From positions 62,001 through 126,000 of the forward strand of contig NZ_JAIVLH010000012.1 in assembly GCF_020524345.1 (NCBI RefSeq): DNA of 64,000 nt, in the 5' to 3' direction. Shown here one piece after another: positions 1 to 7,279 of the stretch (position 1 is its first letter; each line of letters opens with the position of its first letter). This DNA is from Metabacillus niabensis. GTDB lineage: Bacteria > Bacillota > Bacilli > Bacillales > Bacillaceae. The notes under the pieces were generated by a model. The model searched no databases. It saw only the letters and a program-made list of their open reading frames with translations, and was not told the DNA's origin. A program made the translations under genes and the position numbers.

Positions 1-50
1 AGAGTAGAAACCCTAAAGCAACATTCATTCAACGGCTTTACAGTAGTCAT
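1..50 (-). CDS. 5' end of a divergent gene cut by the window edge
   Basis: An ATG at 50-48 on the minus strand is preceded at a good distance by AAAGGTG. It opens a frame without stops to the window edge, reading MTTVKPLNECCFRVSTL. Only 16 complete codons are visible, so the family cannot be named. It diverges from the FecCD permease genes across a 140-bp region containing a Fur box, so it may belong to the same iron regulon. That functional link is inference; the start codon and ribosome-binding site are what is seen. Confidence 0.45.
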   Translation of the reverse strand, partial: MTTVKPLNECCFRVST

Positions 51-100
51 AACATTCACCTTTCATTCGTTTGATTCTTAAACAGAATGTTGAAAAAGAA

Positions 101-171
101 TTGACAAAAAACCTTTTTCAATAGTAGATTTATAAGCAATTATGTTCTAATTGAAAATGAAGATCATTTTC
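101..171 (+). promoter_or_regulatory. Promoter with Fur box for the FecCD permease operon
   Basis: A -35 TTGACA at 101-106 and a weaker -10 TAGATT at 125-130 are separated by 18 bp. Just downstream, 153-171 reads GAAAATGAAGATCATTTTC, which matches 15 of 19 positions of the classical Fur box GATAATGATAATCATTATC. Fur with iron would be expected to block transcription. The site could also affect the divergent gene at the left edge. Confidence 0.75.
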
Positions 172-193
172 ATGTAACGAAGGGATGGATAGA

Positions 194-1237
194 ATGGATA
201 AACCGATTACCCCCACTGTGGTACAACTGCAAACAGATTCTTCTATGCGTAAAAAAGCGAAGCTTGTCGGTGTAGCAGGATTATTGTGCGTTTTTCTTTT
301 TTTACTTGTTTCAATTGGGCTTGGCGCTGTTTGGATTTCTCCTTCGGTTATAGCTGATTCTCTTTTTTCGTTCCAAAACAGTCATATTGAACACCAACTT
401 ATACGAGAGGTTCGAATTCCACGTGCTTTGACCGCTGCTTTGGTGGGGGCTGCTTTAGCGGTGGCAGGTGCCATTATGCAAGGGCTTACTCGTAATCCTC
501 TCGCAGATCCATCCATTATTGGCATTACACACGGGGCCGGCTTGGCAATTGCCGTGTCGCTAGCTTTTGTGGGTTCAGGTTCCTATTGGAATTTGCTGTT
601 ATGGTCTTTTGCCGGTTCTGCAATAGGAGCCTGTCTTGTCTTTGTTTTTTCCGTTATAGCTAAGGACCGAATTTCCCCTGTGACACTTACATTAGCAGGT
701 GCAGCTCTAAGTACACTTTTTAGTGCCCTTTCGACTGGTATTGCTTTATATTTTCAAGTATCACAAGATCTTAGTTTTTGGATTGCCGGAGGTTTGTCAG
801 GTACAAAATGGCTACATGTCATGATTTTGGTTCCAACCGTTTTGATTGGTCTCATTCTTTCACTTTTTATTAGTCGTTCTTTAACGATCCTGTCAATGGG
901 AGAAGAAGTAGCAACAGGGCTTGGACAATCTCTTGCCAACATACGTTGGATCGGGATCATCACCGTTGTCCTATTATCTGGTGTTGCGGTCTCAATTGCT
1001 GGAGCGATAGGGTTTATTGGACTTGTGATTCCACATATCATTCGACTCCTACTAGGATCGAATTACCAGGTCGTGATTCCATTAAGTGCCATTGCAGGTG
1101 CCTTGCTCCTAATTGTTGCAGATATTGGCGCCCGAATGATTAATCCTCCATTTGAAACACCGGTAAGTGCGATTACAGCATTAGTTGGTGTACCGTTTTT
1201 CCTTTATTTATCACGTACGAAAAGAGGGTATATGTAA
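194..1237 (+). CDS. yfiZ: FecCD-family iron-siderophore ABC permease (YfiZ-like)
   Basis: This is an integral-membrane permease of the FecCD/BtuC family. It forms half of the channel of an Fe3+-siderophore ABC importer. The protein is about 347 aa with roughly ten hydrophobic segments. Family signatures include RIPRALTAALVGAALAVAG near residue 70, the GLTRNPLADPSIIG motif, and GFIGLVIPHIIRLLLG, which contacts the ATPase. I chose the ATG at 194 because the GAAGGG ribosome-binding site ends 9 nt before it; the in-frame ATG at 185 lies directly on that site. The next gene overlaps by one base. Binding protein and ATPase are not in the window. By order and length it resembles B. subtilis YfiZ (schizokinen/arthrobactin uptake); the actual siderophore cannot be read from sequence. 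Confidence 0.88.
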   Translation: MDKPITPTVVQLQTDSSMRKKAKLVGVAGLLCVFLFLLVSIGLGAVWISPSVIADSLFSFQNSHIEHQLIREVRIPRALTAALVGAALAVAGAIMQGLTRNPLADPSIIGITHGAGLAIAVSLAFVGSGSYWNLLLWSFAGSAIGACLVFVFSVIAKDRISPVTLTLAGAALSTLFSALSTGIALYFQVSQDLSFWIAGGLSGTKWLHVMILVPTVLIGLILSLFISRSLTILSMGEEVATGLGQSLANIRWIGIITVVLLSGVAVSIAGAIGFIGLVIPHIIRLLLGSNYQVVIPLSAIAGALLLIVADIGARMINPPFETPVSAITALVGVPFFLYLSRTKRGYM

Positions 1238-2268
1238 TGGATTGGAAAGAAGCAGTCCTTCGCTCAAAAGTTTGGTTGATCACGATTATATTGTTCATTT
1301 TCAGCATATTCGTATTGAGTCTTTCAACAGGGAGTCTCCCCATTCATCTAAAAGAAGTAGTCACTACATTTGCCGGAAATGGAACTCCTCAACAAGAACT
1401 TGTCCTATACCAACTTCGTTTACCGAGAATGCTTATCGCACTATTAATAGGTGCCGGGCTCGCTCTATCAGGAGCTATCTTACAGGGTCTTTCCCGCAAT
1501 TCTTTAGCTGACCCGGGAATATTAGGTATTAATGCAGGTGCCGGGCTAACCGTGGTATTTTGTATCTTTCTGATTGGCGAAAACAAGAATACCATTTTGT
1601 CTTCACCAGGTCTATTACCGGTCTTTGCGTTTATTGGTGCCATTACTATTGCATTGCTTATCTATAGTTTTTCATGGAAAGGCGGTATCGAGCCTGGACG
1701 ATTACTTCTCATGGGACTTGGCTTTAATGCTTTATGTGGCGCACTATTAATTATTCTTCAATTAAAAATGGATCCGAAAGACTTTCAACAAGCAACCATC
1801 TGGTTAACCGGAAGCATATGGGGAACACAGTGGCCATATGTTTGGGCATTGCTCCCTTGGATTGTCATTTTATCTCCTCTTGCTTTTTTTAAGGCAAGAT
1901 CCATGAATCTTCTCCAATTCACGGAGGCTGTTCCTGTTGTATTAGGTGTAAACGTAGAGTCAGAACGGCGAATTCTTTTATGTTTATCTGCTGCATTGGC
2001 TGGAGCATGTGTTGCAGTTGGCGGTGGTATTTCATTTATCGGCTTATTAGCGCCCCACCTTGCAAGACGACTTTGCGGTGCAAATTATTTTTCCGTTTTA
2101 CCTGTTTCAGCACTTATTGGTGCCTTGTTATTACTTGTAGCCGATATGATTGGAAAAAATTTATTAGCACCTGCTGATATTCCTGTAGGGATTGTGATTT
2201 CAGTGATTGGTGCCCCTTATTTGATCTTTATGTTAATGACAAGAAAGGGGACAGGGATGGCTCGTTGA
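1237..2268 (+). CDS. yfhA: FecCD-family iron-siderophore ABC permease (YfhA-like)
   Basis: This is the second FecCD permease and the probable partner of the preceding gene in a heterodimeric siderophore channel. At 343 aa it has the family length and repeats the signatures RLPRMLIALLIGAGLALSG, GLSRNSLADPGILG and GFIGLLAPHLARRLCG. Its ATG shares the final A of the upstream TAA stop, so the two are translationally coupled. AAAGAGGG lies about 8 nt before the start. A terminator follows directly, so this Fur-controlled unit ends here and the ATPase must be encoded elsewhere, as with B. subtilis YusV. Confidence 0.88.
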   Translation: MDWKEAVLRSKVWLITIILFIFSIFVLSLSTGSLPIHLKEVVTTFAGNGTPQQELVLYQLRLPRMLIALLIGAGLALSGAILQGLSRNSLADPGILGINAGAGLTVVFCIFLIGENKNTILSSPGLLPVFAFIGAITIALLIYSFSWKGGIEPGRLLLMGLGFNALCGALLIILQLKMDPKDFQQATIWLTGSIWGTQWPYVWALLPWIVILSPLAFFKARSMNLLQFTEAVPVVLGVNVESERRILLCLSAALAGACVAVGGGISFIGLLAPHLARRLCGANYFSVLPVSALIGALLLLVADMIGKNLLAPADIPVGIVISVIGAPYLIFMLMTRKGTGMAR

Positions 2269-2275
2269 ATCATCA

Positions 2276-2315
2276 ATCGCCCAAAACAATAGAGTGTTGG
2301 GCGATCACTTTTTTA
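2276..2315 (+). terminator. Intrinsic terminator after the FecCD operon
   Basis: ATCGCCCAA (2276-2284) pairs with TTGGGCGAT (2297-2305) and is followed by CACTTTTTTAAG on the plus strand. It lies between the convergent permease operon and hmoA. Confidence 0.8.
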
Positions 2316-2320
2316 AGATA

Positions 2321-2656
2321 TTATTGGATATGAGAAGGCTCTCTATATTCTTTTGTGCTCAAAACGTGATACACATCCTGAGAGCTTTCAATAATATAGG
2401 ATGGTGATGGCTTTCCGCGCTTTTCCCGGTGTCCGGCCAGATGAATGTCACTCGTCTCCCAAGCTTTCCAATCACTTTCAGATTCCCAGCGAATCATAAT
2501 GACAACTTCTTCGTCCCCTCTTCTTTGTTTCTTTTTCAAAACACTTAAATCAATAAATCCCTGTTGCTGTTCAATGATTCCTTCTCCTGAAAAACGCTCC
2601 ACCATTTTCTCTGCATTTCCCTCCGTAACAATTACTGTCTTCATTTGTATAAACAT
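2321..2656 (-). CDS. hmoA: Heme-degrading monooxygenase HmoA (IsdG/ABM family)
   Basis: This cytoplasmic antibiotic-biosynthesis-monooxygenase-fold enzyme opens the heme ring and releases iron. At 111 aa it matches the length of B. subtilis HmoA and carries the recognisable blocks ERFSGEGIIEQQQGFIDLSV, RRGDEEVVIMIRWESE and AGHREKRGKPSPSYIIES. AGGAGG precedes the ATG by 8 nt. The promoter has a 17/19 Fur box between -35 and -10, so iron limitation should induce it. It converges on the siderophore permeases and is followed on the same strand, upstream, by a DUF454 gene that has its own terminator. Function is well supported by family resemblance. Confidence 0.9.
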   Translation of the reverse strand: MFIQMKTVIVTEGNAEKMVERFSGEGIIEQQQGFIDLSVLKKKQRRGDEEVVIMIRWESESDWKAWETSDIHLAGHREKRGKPSPSYIIESSQDVYHVLSTKEYREPSHIQ

Positions 2657-2687
2657 TCCATTTTCCTCCTTTTTCTTTCTTTCTAAT

Positions 2688-2717
2688 AGTATAAATGGTA
2701 ATGATAATCATTTTCAA
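2688..2717 (-). promoter_or_regulatory. hmoA promoter with embedded Fur box
   Basis: On the minus strand TTGAAA (2717-2712) and TATACT (2693-2688) are 18 bp apart. Between them 2697-2715 read on the plus strand is GGTAATGATAATCATTTTC, matching 17 of 19 Fur-box positions. The operator fills the spacer, so Fur binding would exclude RNA polymerase. Confidence 0.85.
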
Positions 2718-2778
2718 TATCGAATGAAAAAATAGAGAGATATCCCTATATAAAGATGGAATCTTTACAAAATGCAAA

Positions 2779-2805
2779 TAAGCACGAACTATAGAGTTCG
2801 CGCTT
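2779..2805 (-). terminator. Hairpin around the stop codon of the DUF454 gene
   Basis: AAGCGCGAACT (2805-2795) pairs with AGTTCGTGCTT (2790-2780), with one G-U pair, followed by ATTTGCATTTTG on the minus strand. The stop codon lies inside the hairpin. The U-tract is imperfect. Confidence 0.5.
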
Positions 2806-3205
2806 TATCATGTTTTGTGTCAACAGGACGAATGGTCTTGATTTTATAGATGAAATAATAATGTTTATAAAGAGCAAGGACAATAAATGTGATTTTCAAA
2901 AGAAGTATATCAATATAAATAACAGAAATGAGGATAAAGAAATCAGCAATGATATTGATGCGAATTTTCTCTTTGCGGGTCATCCCTTTCTTCTGTAAAA
3001 AGGACAAAACATATTTTTCATATATAGAAGTACTCTTAAACCAAGTTTCAACTGATTTAGAGCTTTTGGTGAAGCAAAAGAGGGCAAACAGATAAAAAGG
3101 ACCTCCTGGTAGAACAGGTAAAACAGTTCCCGCTATACCGATTGCTAAAGAAATAAAGCCAAGAAGCATAAATAAGATACGTTTGATATTTTTAATTTCT
3201 TTCAC
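2789..3205 (-). CDS. DUF454 (YbaN-family) inner-membrane protein
   Basis: This 138-aa membrane protein belongs to the YbaN/DUF454 family, whose biochemical role is not established. The family signature LGFISLAIGIAGTVLPVLPG followed by FxLFALFCFTKSS is at residues 15-50, with further hydrophobic segments near 85-115. The start is a GTG at 3205, preceded by AAAGGGTGG; no ATG fits the conserved KNIKRILF N-terminus better. It stands upstream of hmoA on the same strand in an iron-related neighbourhood. I infer possible co-function with heme or iron handling from location only. Confidence 0.75.
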   Translation of the reverse strand: MKEIKNIKRILFMLLGFISLAIGIAGTVLPVLPGGPFYLFALFCFTKSSKSVETWFKSTSIYEKYVLSFLQKKGMTRKEKIRINIIADFFILISVIYIDILLLKITFIVLALYKHYYFIYKIKTIRPVDTKHDKARTL

Positions 3206-3276
3206 CCACCCTTTCAGTCTGTCTAATACCTAGGTATTATTTTACCATTTTTCTTTTGAAACGGGCTTGTTTTTTA

Positions 3277-3402
3277 TAAGAAATGCGTAAGCGCCTTGAT
3301 CAGCCTAGGGCAAATAAGACGCAAATGAATCGAAGACGTTCTTTGTCTTCGATTCATAGTGGCTTATGCCCTCGAGGGGCTAGGCGCTGGAACTGGACAC
3401 CA
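3277..3402. repeat. Structured intergenic repeat, copy 1
   Basis: This noncoding block begins TAAGAAATGCGTAAGCGCC and ends GGGGCTAGGCGCTGGA(A)CTGGACACC. It folds as nested stems: GCGCCT (3291-3296) with AGGCGC (3382-3387), AGCC with GGCT, and an inner perfect 13-bp stem ATGAATCGAAGAC/GTCTTCGATTCAT (3325-3337/3345-3357) with a 7-nt loop. A second copy with the same ends and the same GACGTTCTTTG loop lies at 49717-49905. Confidence 0.8.
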
Positions 3403-3435
3403 AACTAAGTATATATTTTATATTTTTTAGTCTAT

Positions 3436-3476
3436 AAAAAAGGATGGGTTAATTTCAATGAATTAACCCACCCTTT
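3436..3476 (-). terminator. Terminator of the TerC gene
   Basis: GGGTGGGTTAATT (3473-3461) pairs with AATTAACCCATCC (3454-3442), followed on the minus strand by TTTTTTATAG. It lies 17 nt after the terC-family stop codon. Confidence 0.85.
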
Positions 3477-3492
3477 GAATTCATTTATCTTA

Positions 3493-4266
3493 TTAAGAAC
3501 CCTTTTCTTCCAATGGTTTCTTGGAAGGTGCAAACCAACCGATTAGGGCAATTGCCACTAAAACTCCGTAGAAGACCAGAGTCCATCCTGTGCTGTGAGG
3601 GAAATGATGATCTAGGATCCCGATATCCTCATGAGCAAGGGTAATAACAGCCAATTTAACACCTACCCACGCAACAATCGCATATGCTGTTGTTTCCAAT
3701 GCCGGACGTTTGGCAAGAAGTGCCACAAACCATGTTGCAGCAAATTTAATCAAGACAAGACCTGCAATACCACCAAGAAGAACAACAATGAATTGTCCTC
3801 CATCCATTCCACCGAAGTTTCCAAGTGGTGAATCTGGAAGACCTAGTGCAAGAGCAACAGCAGCCAGAATTGAATCAATCGCAAAAGCAAGGTCAGCTAA
3901 TCCAATCTTCCCTACAGTTGGCCAGAAACCTTTTCCACGTGATTCCTTTTCTTTTTCCTCACGAATATTTTCATTTTCTTTCCCGAATTTAGCTTGAATA
4001 ACATGCTTTAATCCCAGGTAAAGAAGATATGCTGCTCCAATCGCCTGTATTTGCCAGACGTTTGCAATAAATGAAATGGCAAATAGTGCACCAAATCTAA
4101 ATACAAATGCCATTAAAATTCCGTAATTTATTGCCCTTTTTTTCTGATCTTCAGGTAAATGCTTGGCGATTACTGCTAATACCAGAGCGTTGTCAGCGGA
4201 TAATAATCCTTCCAACCCGATCAGTATTAACAGAGCCCAAGCATATTCTAACCAAATTGACTCCAT
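3493..4266 (-). CDS. TerC-family membrane protein (YceF/YkoY type metal exporter)
   Basis: This is a 257-aa polytopic membrane protein of the TerC family. B. subtilis YceF and YkoY (MeeF/MeeY) of this family export manganese for metalation of secreted enzymes. The diagnostic acidic motifs are GLEGLLSADNALVLAV at residues 18-33 and IGLADLAFAIDSILAAVALA near 122-141, with a charged cytoplasmic loop KENENIREEKEKESRGKG between the halves. AGGAGAGAGG precedes the ATG. I looked for the yybP-ykoY manganese riboswitch upstream and did not find it. Which B. subtilis paralogue it matches is uncertain, so no symbol is given. Confidence 0.85.
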   Translation of the reverse strand: MESIWLEYAWALLILIGLEGLLSADNALVLAVIAKHLPEDQKKRAINYGILMAFVFRFGALFAISFIANVWQIQAIGAAYLLYLGLKHVIQAKFGKENENIREEKEKESRGKGFWPTVGKIGLADLAFAIDSILAAVALALGLPDSPLGNFGGMDGGQFIVVLLGGIAGLVLIKFAATWFVALLAKRPALETTAYAIVAWVGVKLAVITLAHEDIGILDHHFPHSTGWTLVFYGVLVAIALIGWFAPSKKPLEEKGS

Positions 4267-4792
4267 CTACCTCTCTCCTTGCTATCATAAAGAATTATAT
4301 ATAAATTTTTCTATACCTATAGGCTTCCCGATTAAGTGACCGGTACTCTAAGATAGGATTGCTAATAATTACTATTCAGTTAGTTACTATTCGGTTTTCT
4401 TGTTTAAAAGTTGTTTTTCGCAACTCTACTGCTTTCTTGTTTTAACGTGAAAACAGGTCAATCCTTTACGCTCCACAAACATTTTAAAATTAGGATTCAA
4501 AAACAATAATTTCGATGAAAACAGCCTATTGACCCCTTTATAAAGAGTCTTATTATAAGTCATCATTTTTAATACTTTGTCCACTAATTCCCTTTTTCCG
4601 TAGGAACAAAACAGGAATTGACGATGATATTACTATATTCTCTCCTGTTTGACTCAATAATTTTAGCATATTTATCCACAAAAAGGGGGATAAATTATAC
4701 AATTTTGGTCTAATGCTGACAGGCGTGAACAAAAATTGTTCACGCCTGATGTCATGTAACTTTAGGATTAACATCATTAATAATGATGAATG
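4267..4792. other. Intergenic region with one perfect hairpin
   Basis: I see no gene here; the one open frame (4553-4777, minus) has no ribosome-binding site and no recognisable product. The only structure is a perfect 13-bp inverted repeat, CAGGCGTGAACAA (4720-4732) and TTGTTCACGCCTG (4736-4748), downstream of the PhzF gene. It lacks a T-tract on either strand, so it is a weak terminator candidate or an mRNA 3' stabiliser. Confidence 0.6.
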
Positions 4793-5692
4793 CTACTCTT
4801 TTACAGTCATTTGAATATCCTTAACATAAACAGCACTTCCGGAAATTTGTATATCAACATCATTTTCTGTCTTTGTTACCTGTACATTAACCCTACCGTC
4901 TTTCCCCATTTCATGACCTTGTTCAACGATAAGATGTAATGGATTTTCTTGTTTGGCATTTATATACCTGGCATAATATGCTCCCATCACCCCAGAAGCT
5001 GTTCCTGTTACAGCATCCTCAATTGTCCCGGAAAATGGAGAAGAGAAATGGCGGGCATGCATATCAGCTTTTAAGTCGATCGTTTCCAAACAAAAAGGAT
5101 GGATAGATGATTTTGGCATTTCCTTTAATATAGTGGGGAATAGCTTATTATTAGGTTTCATTTTTCCAAACGCAGTAAGATTCGAGATTGGAATTAGTAA
5201 TGTCCAAGTTCCTGTACTACCGTATAGAATGGGTAATTTGGGATCAATATCTTCCCGCGATATTCCTATTGAATGGGCTAATTCCTCTATTGAACCATTG
5301 AATTCCTTAAACTGTGGTGAGGCCTGATTCATTGTTATGTATAGATCATCATCTGCAGTAGTTTCAATCTTTATCGGTAATACACCGGCTTTGGTTTCAA
5401 TGGTGATATTCCTTTTATCCCCTAACATCCCTCTTGAACTTAACGCATATACAGTTGCGATTGTAGCATGTCCACATAGATTCATTTCATGTCCAGGTGT
5501 AAAATAACGGATTCTACTATCCGCGATCGCTGATTTAACTGGAAAAGCAGTCTCATTAAACCCTACTTTGAATGCAATTTCCTGCATCTGTTCATCGGTT
5601 AAATCCTCTCCATTGAGCACAACACCCGCCGGATTTCCTTTATTAGGTTCCTTGCTAAAGGCATCATAATGAAACACGTTTACTGATTTCAT
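4793..5692 (-). CDS. PhzF-family isomerase
   Basis: This protein of about 299 aa belongs to the PhzF/YddE family, which has two diaminopimelate-epimerase-like lobes. The N-terminal lobe shows [19 protein letters not shown], the NETAFP motif that carries the family's catalytic Glu, and [14 protein letters not shown]. The second lobe carries [20 protein letters not shown]. Members other than PhzF mostly have unknown substrates, and no phenazine genes are present here. I placed the start at the ATG at 5692, four nt after GGGGGGG, because the longer frame begins with 17 residues that do not match the family. It lies downstream of a DMT transporter on the same strand, with a terminator between them. 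Confidence 0.85.
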   Translation of the reverse strand: MKSVNVFHYDAFSKEPNKGNPAGVVLNGEDLTDEQMQEIAFKVGFNETAFPVKSAIADSRIRYFTPGHEMNLCGHATIATVYALSSRGMLGDKRNITIETKAGVLPIKIETTADDDLYITMNQASPQFKEFNGSIEELAHSIGISREDIDPKLPILYGSTGTWTLLIPISNLTAFGKMKPNNKLFPTILKEMPKSSIHPFCLETIDLKADMHARHFSSPFSGTIEDAVTGTASGVMGAYYARYINAKQENPLHLIVEQGHEMGKDGRVNVQVTKTENDVDIQISGSAVYVKDIQMTVKE

Positions 5693-5786
5693 ATTTCCCC
5701 CCCAAAAAACAGTAGATACTTCCAATTCATCACATTTTACCATAATTTTTTCTCTCTTTTCAGAATTTTATTTGCAAATTAAAATA

Positions 5787-5822
5787 GGGCCAAACCATTT
5801 GAGAGGTTTGTGCCCATTTTTT
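5787..5822 (-). terminator. Terminator between the DMT exporter and PhzF genes
   Basis: GGGCaCAAACC and GGTTTGgCCC (5815-5805 and 5796-5787) form the stem, followed by TATTTTAATTT on the minus strand. On the plus strand TTTTTT follows, so it could work both ways. It starts at the stop codon of the transporter gene. Confidence 0.75.
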
Positions 5823-6748
5823 CAAGATGTAAAATTCTTTTTATTTCCTTTTAATAAAACAGTCTTTTCCCTAAAAGGATTCGATAAAAATGAACGATTC
5901 CCTAGAATGATCCCCAATAAAATGACAAGTACACCTACCCATTGTATCCATTGAACTTGTTCTGATAAGACAAACATTGAGAGTAGAACAACCACCGGTA
6001 ATTCGGAAGCTGTTAAAATCGAGCCTGTTCCAGGACCTACTTTTGGCATCCCTACGGCAAATAATATTGGAGGAATAACAACTCCGAATAAGCCTAATAA
6101 AACTCCATATGGGGCTATATTTATCATCGTATCAGTATTCATCCATGAAAATGGATTGGCAATAAATAACACAATGATCATAGATCCGGTCGAAAGAATG
6201 GCACTTCGTTGAATAGCCGGTACTTCTTTTTCAACCAAACCACTTGTTAAGAGAAAGAGTGAATAAGATAGAGCTGCAAGGACACCCCACATTGCACCTG
6301 ACAAATCAATTGTTTTTTCTCCGGAAGTCAAGATACCTGCGGCCATAATAGAACCGATTAACACGATCATAATGGATAAGATCTTTTGGACGGAAGGTTT
6401 CCTTTTTAGAATAATCCAATCAGCAATAGCACCGATCCATATAAATTGAAATAAAAAGATGATGGCTAGTGATGCATCTAATGTCTCTAAAGAATAATAA
6501 TAAAAGATACCTGTTAACCCCATTGGAAAACCACTTATTGCCAACTTTATGATCTGTTTTTTAGTTATCTTCTGCTTCTTAACAAACAAAGCAAGAATCC
6601 AAATCATAATGGTCCCAATTATTGCCTGGCTTCCCGTTACTTCGAACATAGTAAACCCTGCTTCATATGCCAGTTTTACAAACGTGGAAAGAACTCCGAA
6701 GCTGCAACCTCCAAGAAATACGCACATGACATAAAACCATGCTTTCAT
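5822..6748 (-). CDS. EamA/DMT-family transporter
   Basis: This 308-aa drug/metabolite transporter has two EamA repeats of about five transmembrane helices each, roughly residues 5-140 and 150-285. The second repeat contains GPGTGSILTASELPVVVLLS and ends with the typical EQVQWIQWVGVLVILLGIIL. GGGGGAG precedes the ATG. Family members export amino acids or other metabolites; the substrate is unknown. Its mRNA leader contains a strong terminator-type hairpin 40 nt before the gene, suggesting attenuation. Confidence 0.8.
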   Translation of the reverse strand: MKAWFYVMCVFLGGCSFGVLSTFVKLAYEAGFTMFEVTGSQAIIGTIMIWILALFVKKQKITKKQIIKLAISGFPMGLTGIFYYYSLETLDASLAIIFLFQFIWIGAIADWIILKRKPSVQKILSIMIVLIGSIMAAGILTSGEKTIDLSGAMWGVLAALSYSLFLLTSGLVEKEVPAIQRSAILSTGSMIIVLFIANPFSWMNTDTMINIAPYGVLLGLFGVVIPPILFAVGMPKVGPGTGSILTASELPVVVLLSMFVLSEQVQWIQWVGVLVILLGIILGNRSFLSNPFREKTVLLKGNKKNFTS

Positions 6749-6785
6749 CTTAGCTCCCCCTTATGTTGATTTATTTTTTACACAA

Positions 6786-6824
6786 ATAAAAAGCCACACA
6801 ATTATCTACTGATAATTGTGTGGC
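6786..6824 (-). terminator. Terminator hairpin in the leader of the EamA gene
   Basis: GCCACACAATTATC (6824-6811 on the minus strand) pairs perfectly over 14 bp with GATAATTGTGTGGC (6806-6793), with a 4-nt loop, followed by TTTTTATTTG. It stands after a good promoter (6887-6916) and 40 nt before the EamA start. It is therefore either an attenuator or the end of a short untranslated RNA. Confidence 0.7.
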
Positions 6825-6886
6825 GAAAAAAGAAATATTCTTTAAAAATCCACAGCGTGAAAATTTTAGCTATTTGATTCAACAGT

Positions 6887-6916
6887 ATTATAACAATGAC
6901 AGAAATAAAAAAACAA
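6887..6916 (-). promoter_or_regulatory. Promoter for the EamA leader
   Basis: TTGTTT (6916-6911) and a consensus TATAAT (6892-6887) on the minus strand are 18 bp apart, putting the start near 6880. From 6917 to 7279, up to the CocE gene, I see no gene and no strong structure; the open frame at 6896-7123 lacks a ribosome-binding site. Confidence 0.6.
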
Positions 6917-7279
6917 GAGTTATCACAAAATAATTTTATCGTCCTTTTCAGGGTATGTGTGTTTACTGTTAATCAATTTTTGTACATTGCCTCGAACGAG
7001 TGTGTCCTTCAATTCCTCGATCCTAAAAGAAGGACAAATGTACTCGTTGAAAGCCGAAACGGATCATCAATCAGTTTTCTTACTAAAAATAATAGGATTA
7101 AATTAGCTCAAAATGTCGGATGATCTTATTCTCAGTAATAAGCAGCTTCTATAATTCTTCTGACAAAATTTAGCAACGGCTACATACTTTCCAGGCAAAT
7201 ACAAGCCTATGATTAGAGAACATATCTTTTAATTTTGTTAATACGATAAAATTTATTAGGAGGCTTAATTAATATATCA

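Noticed and set aside
4267-4400. A yybP-ykoY manganese riboswitch before the TerC gene
   Set aside because: The conserved loops expected for that RNA are absent from the minus-strand leader and there is no terminator close to the start.
4553-4777. A 74-aa minus-strand open frame in the TerC-PhzF gap
   Set aside because: No ribosome-binding site, no family resemblance, and it runs through a perfect hairpin.
6896-7123. A 75-aa plus-strand open frame near the EamA leader
   Set aside because: It overlaps the promoter of the opposite strand and lacks a ribosome-binding site and coding character.
6825-7279. A T-box leader before the EamA exporter
   Set aside because: The T-box sequence GGTGGnACCGCG is absent and the leader from the predicted start is far too short.
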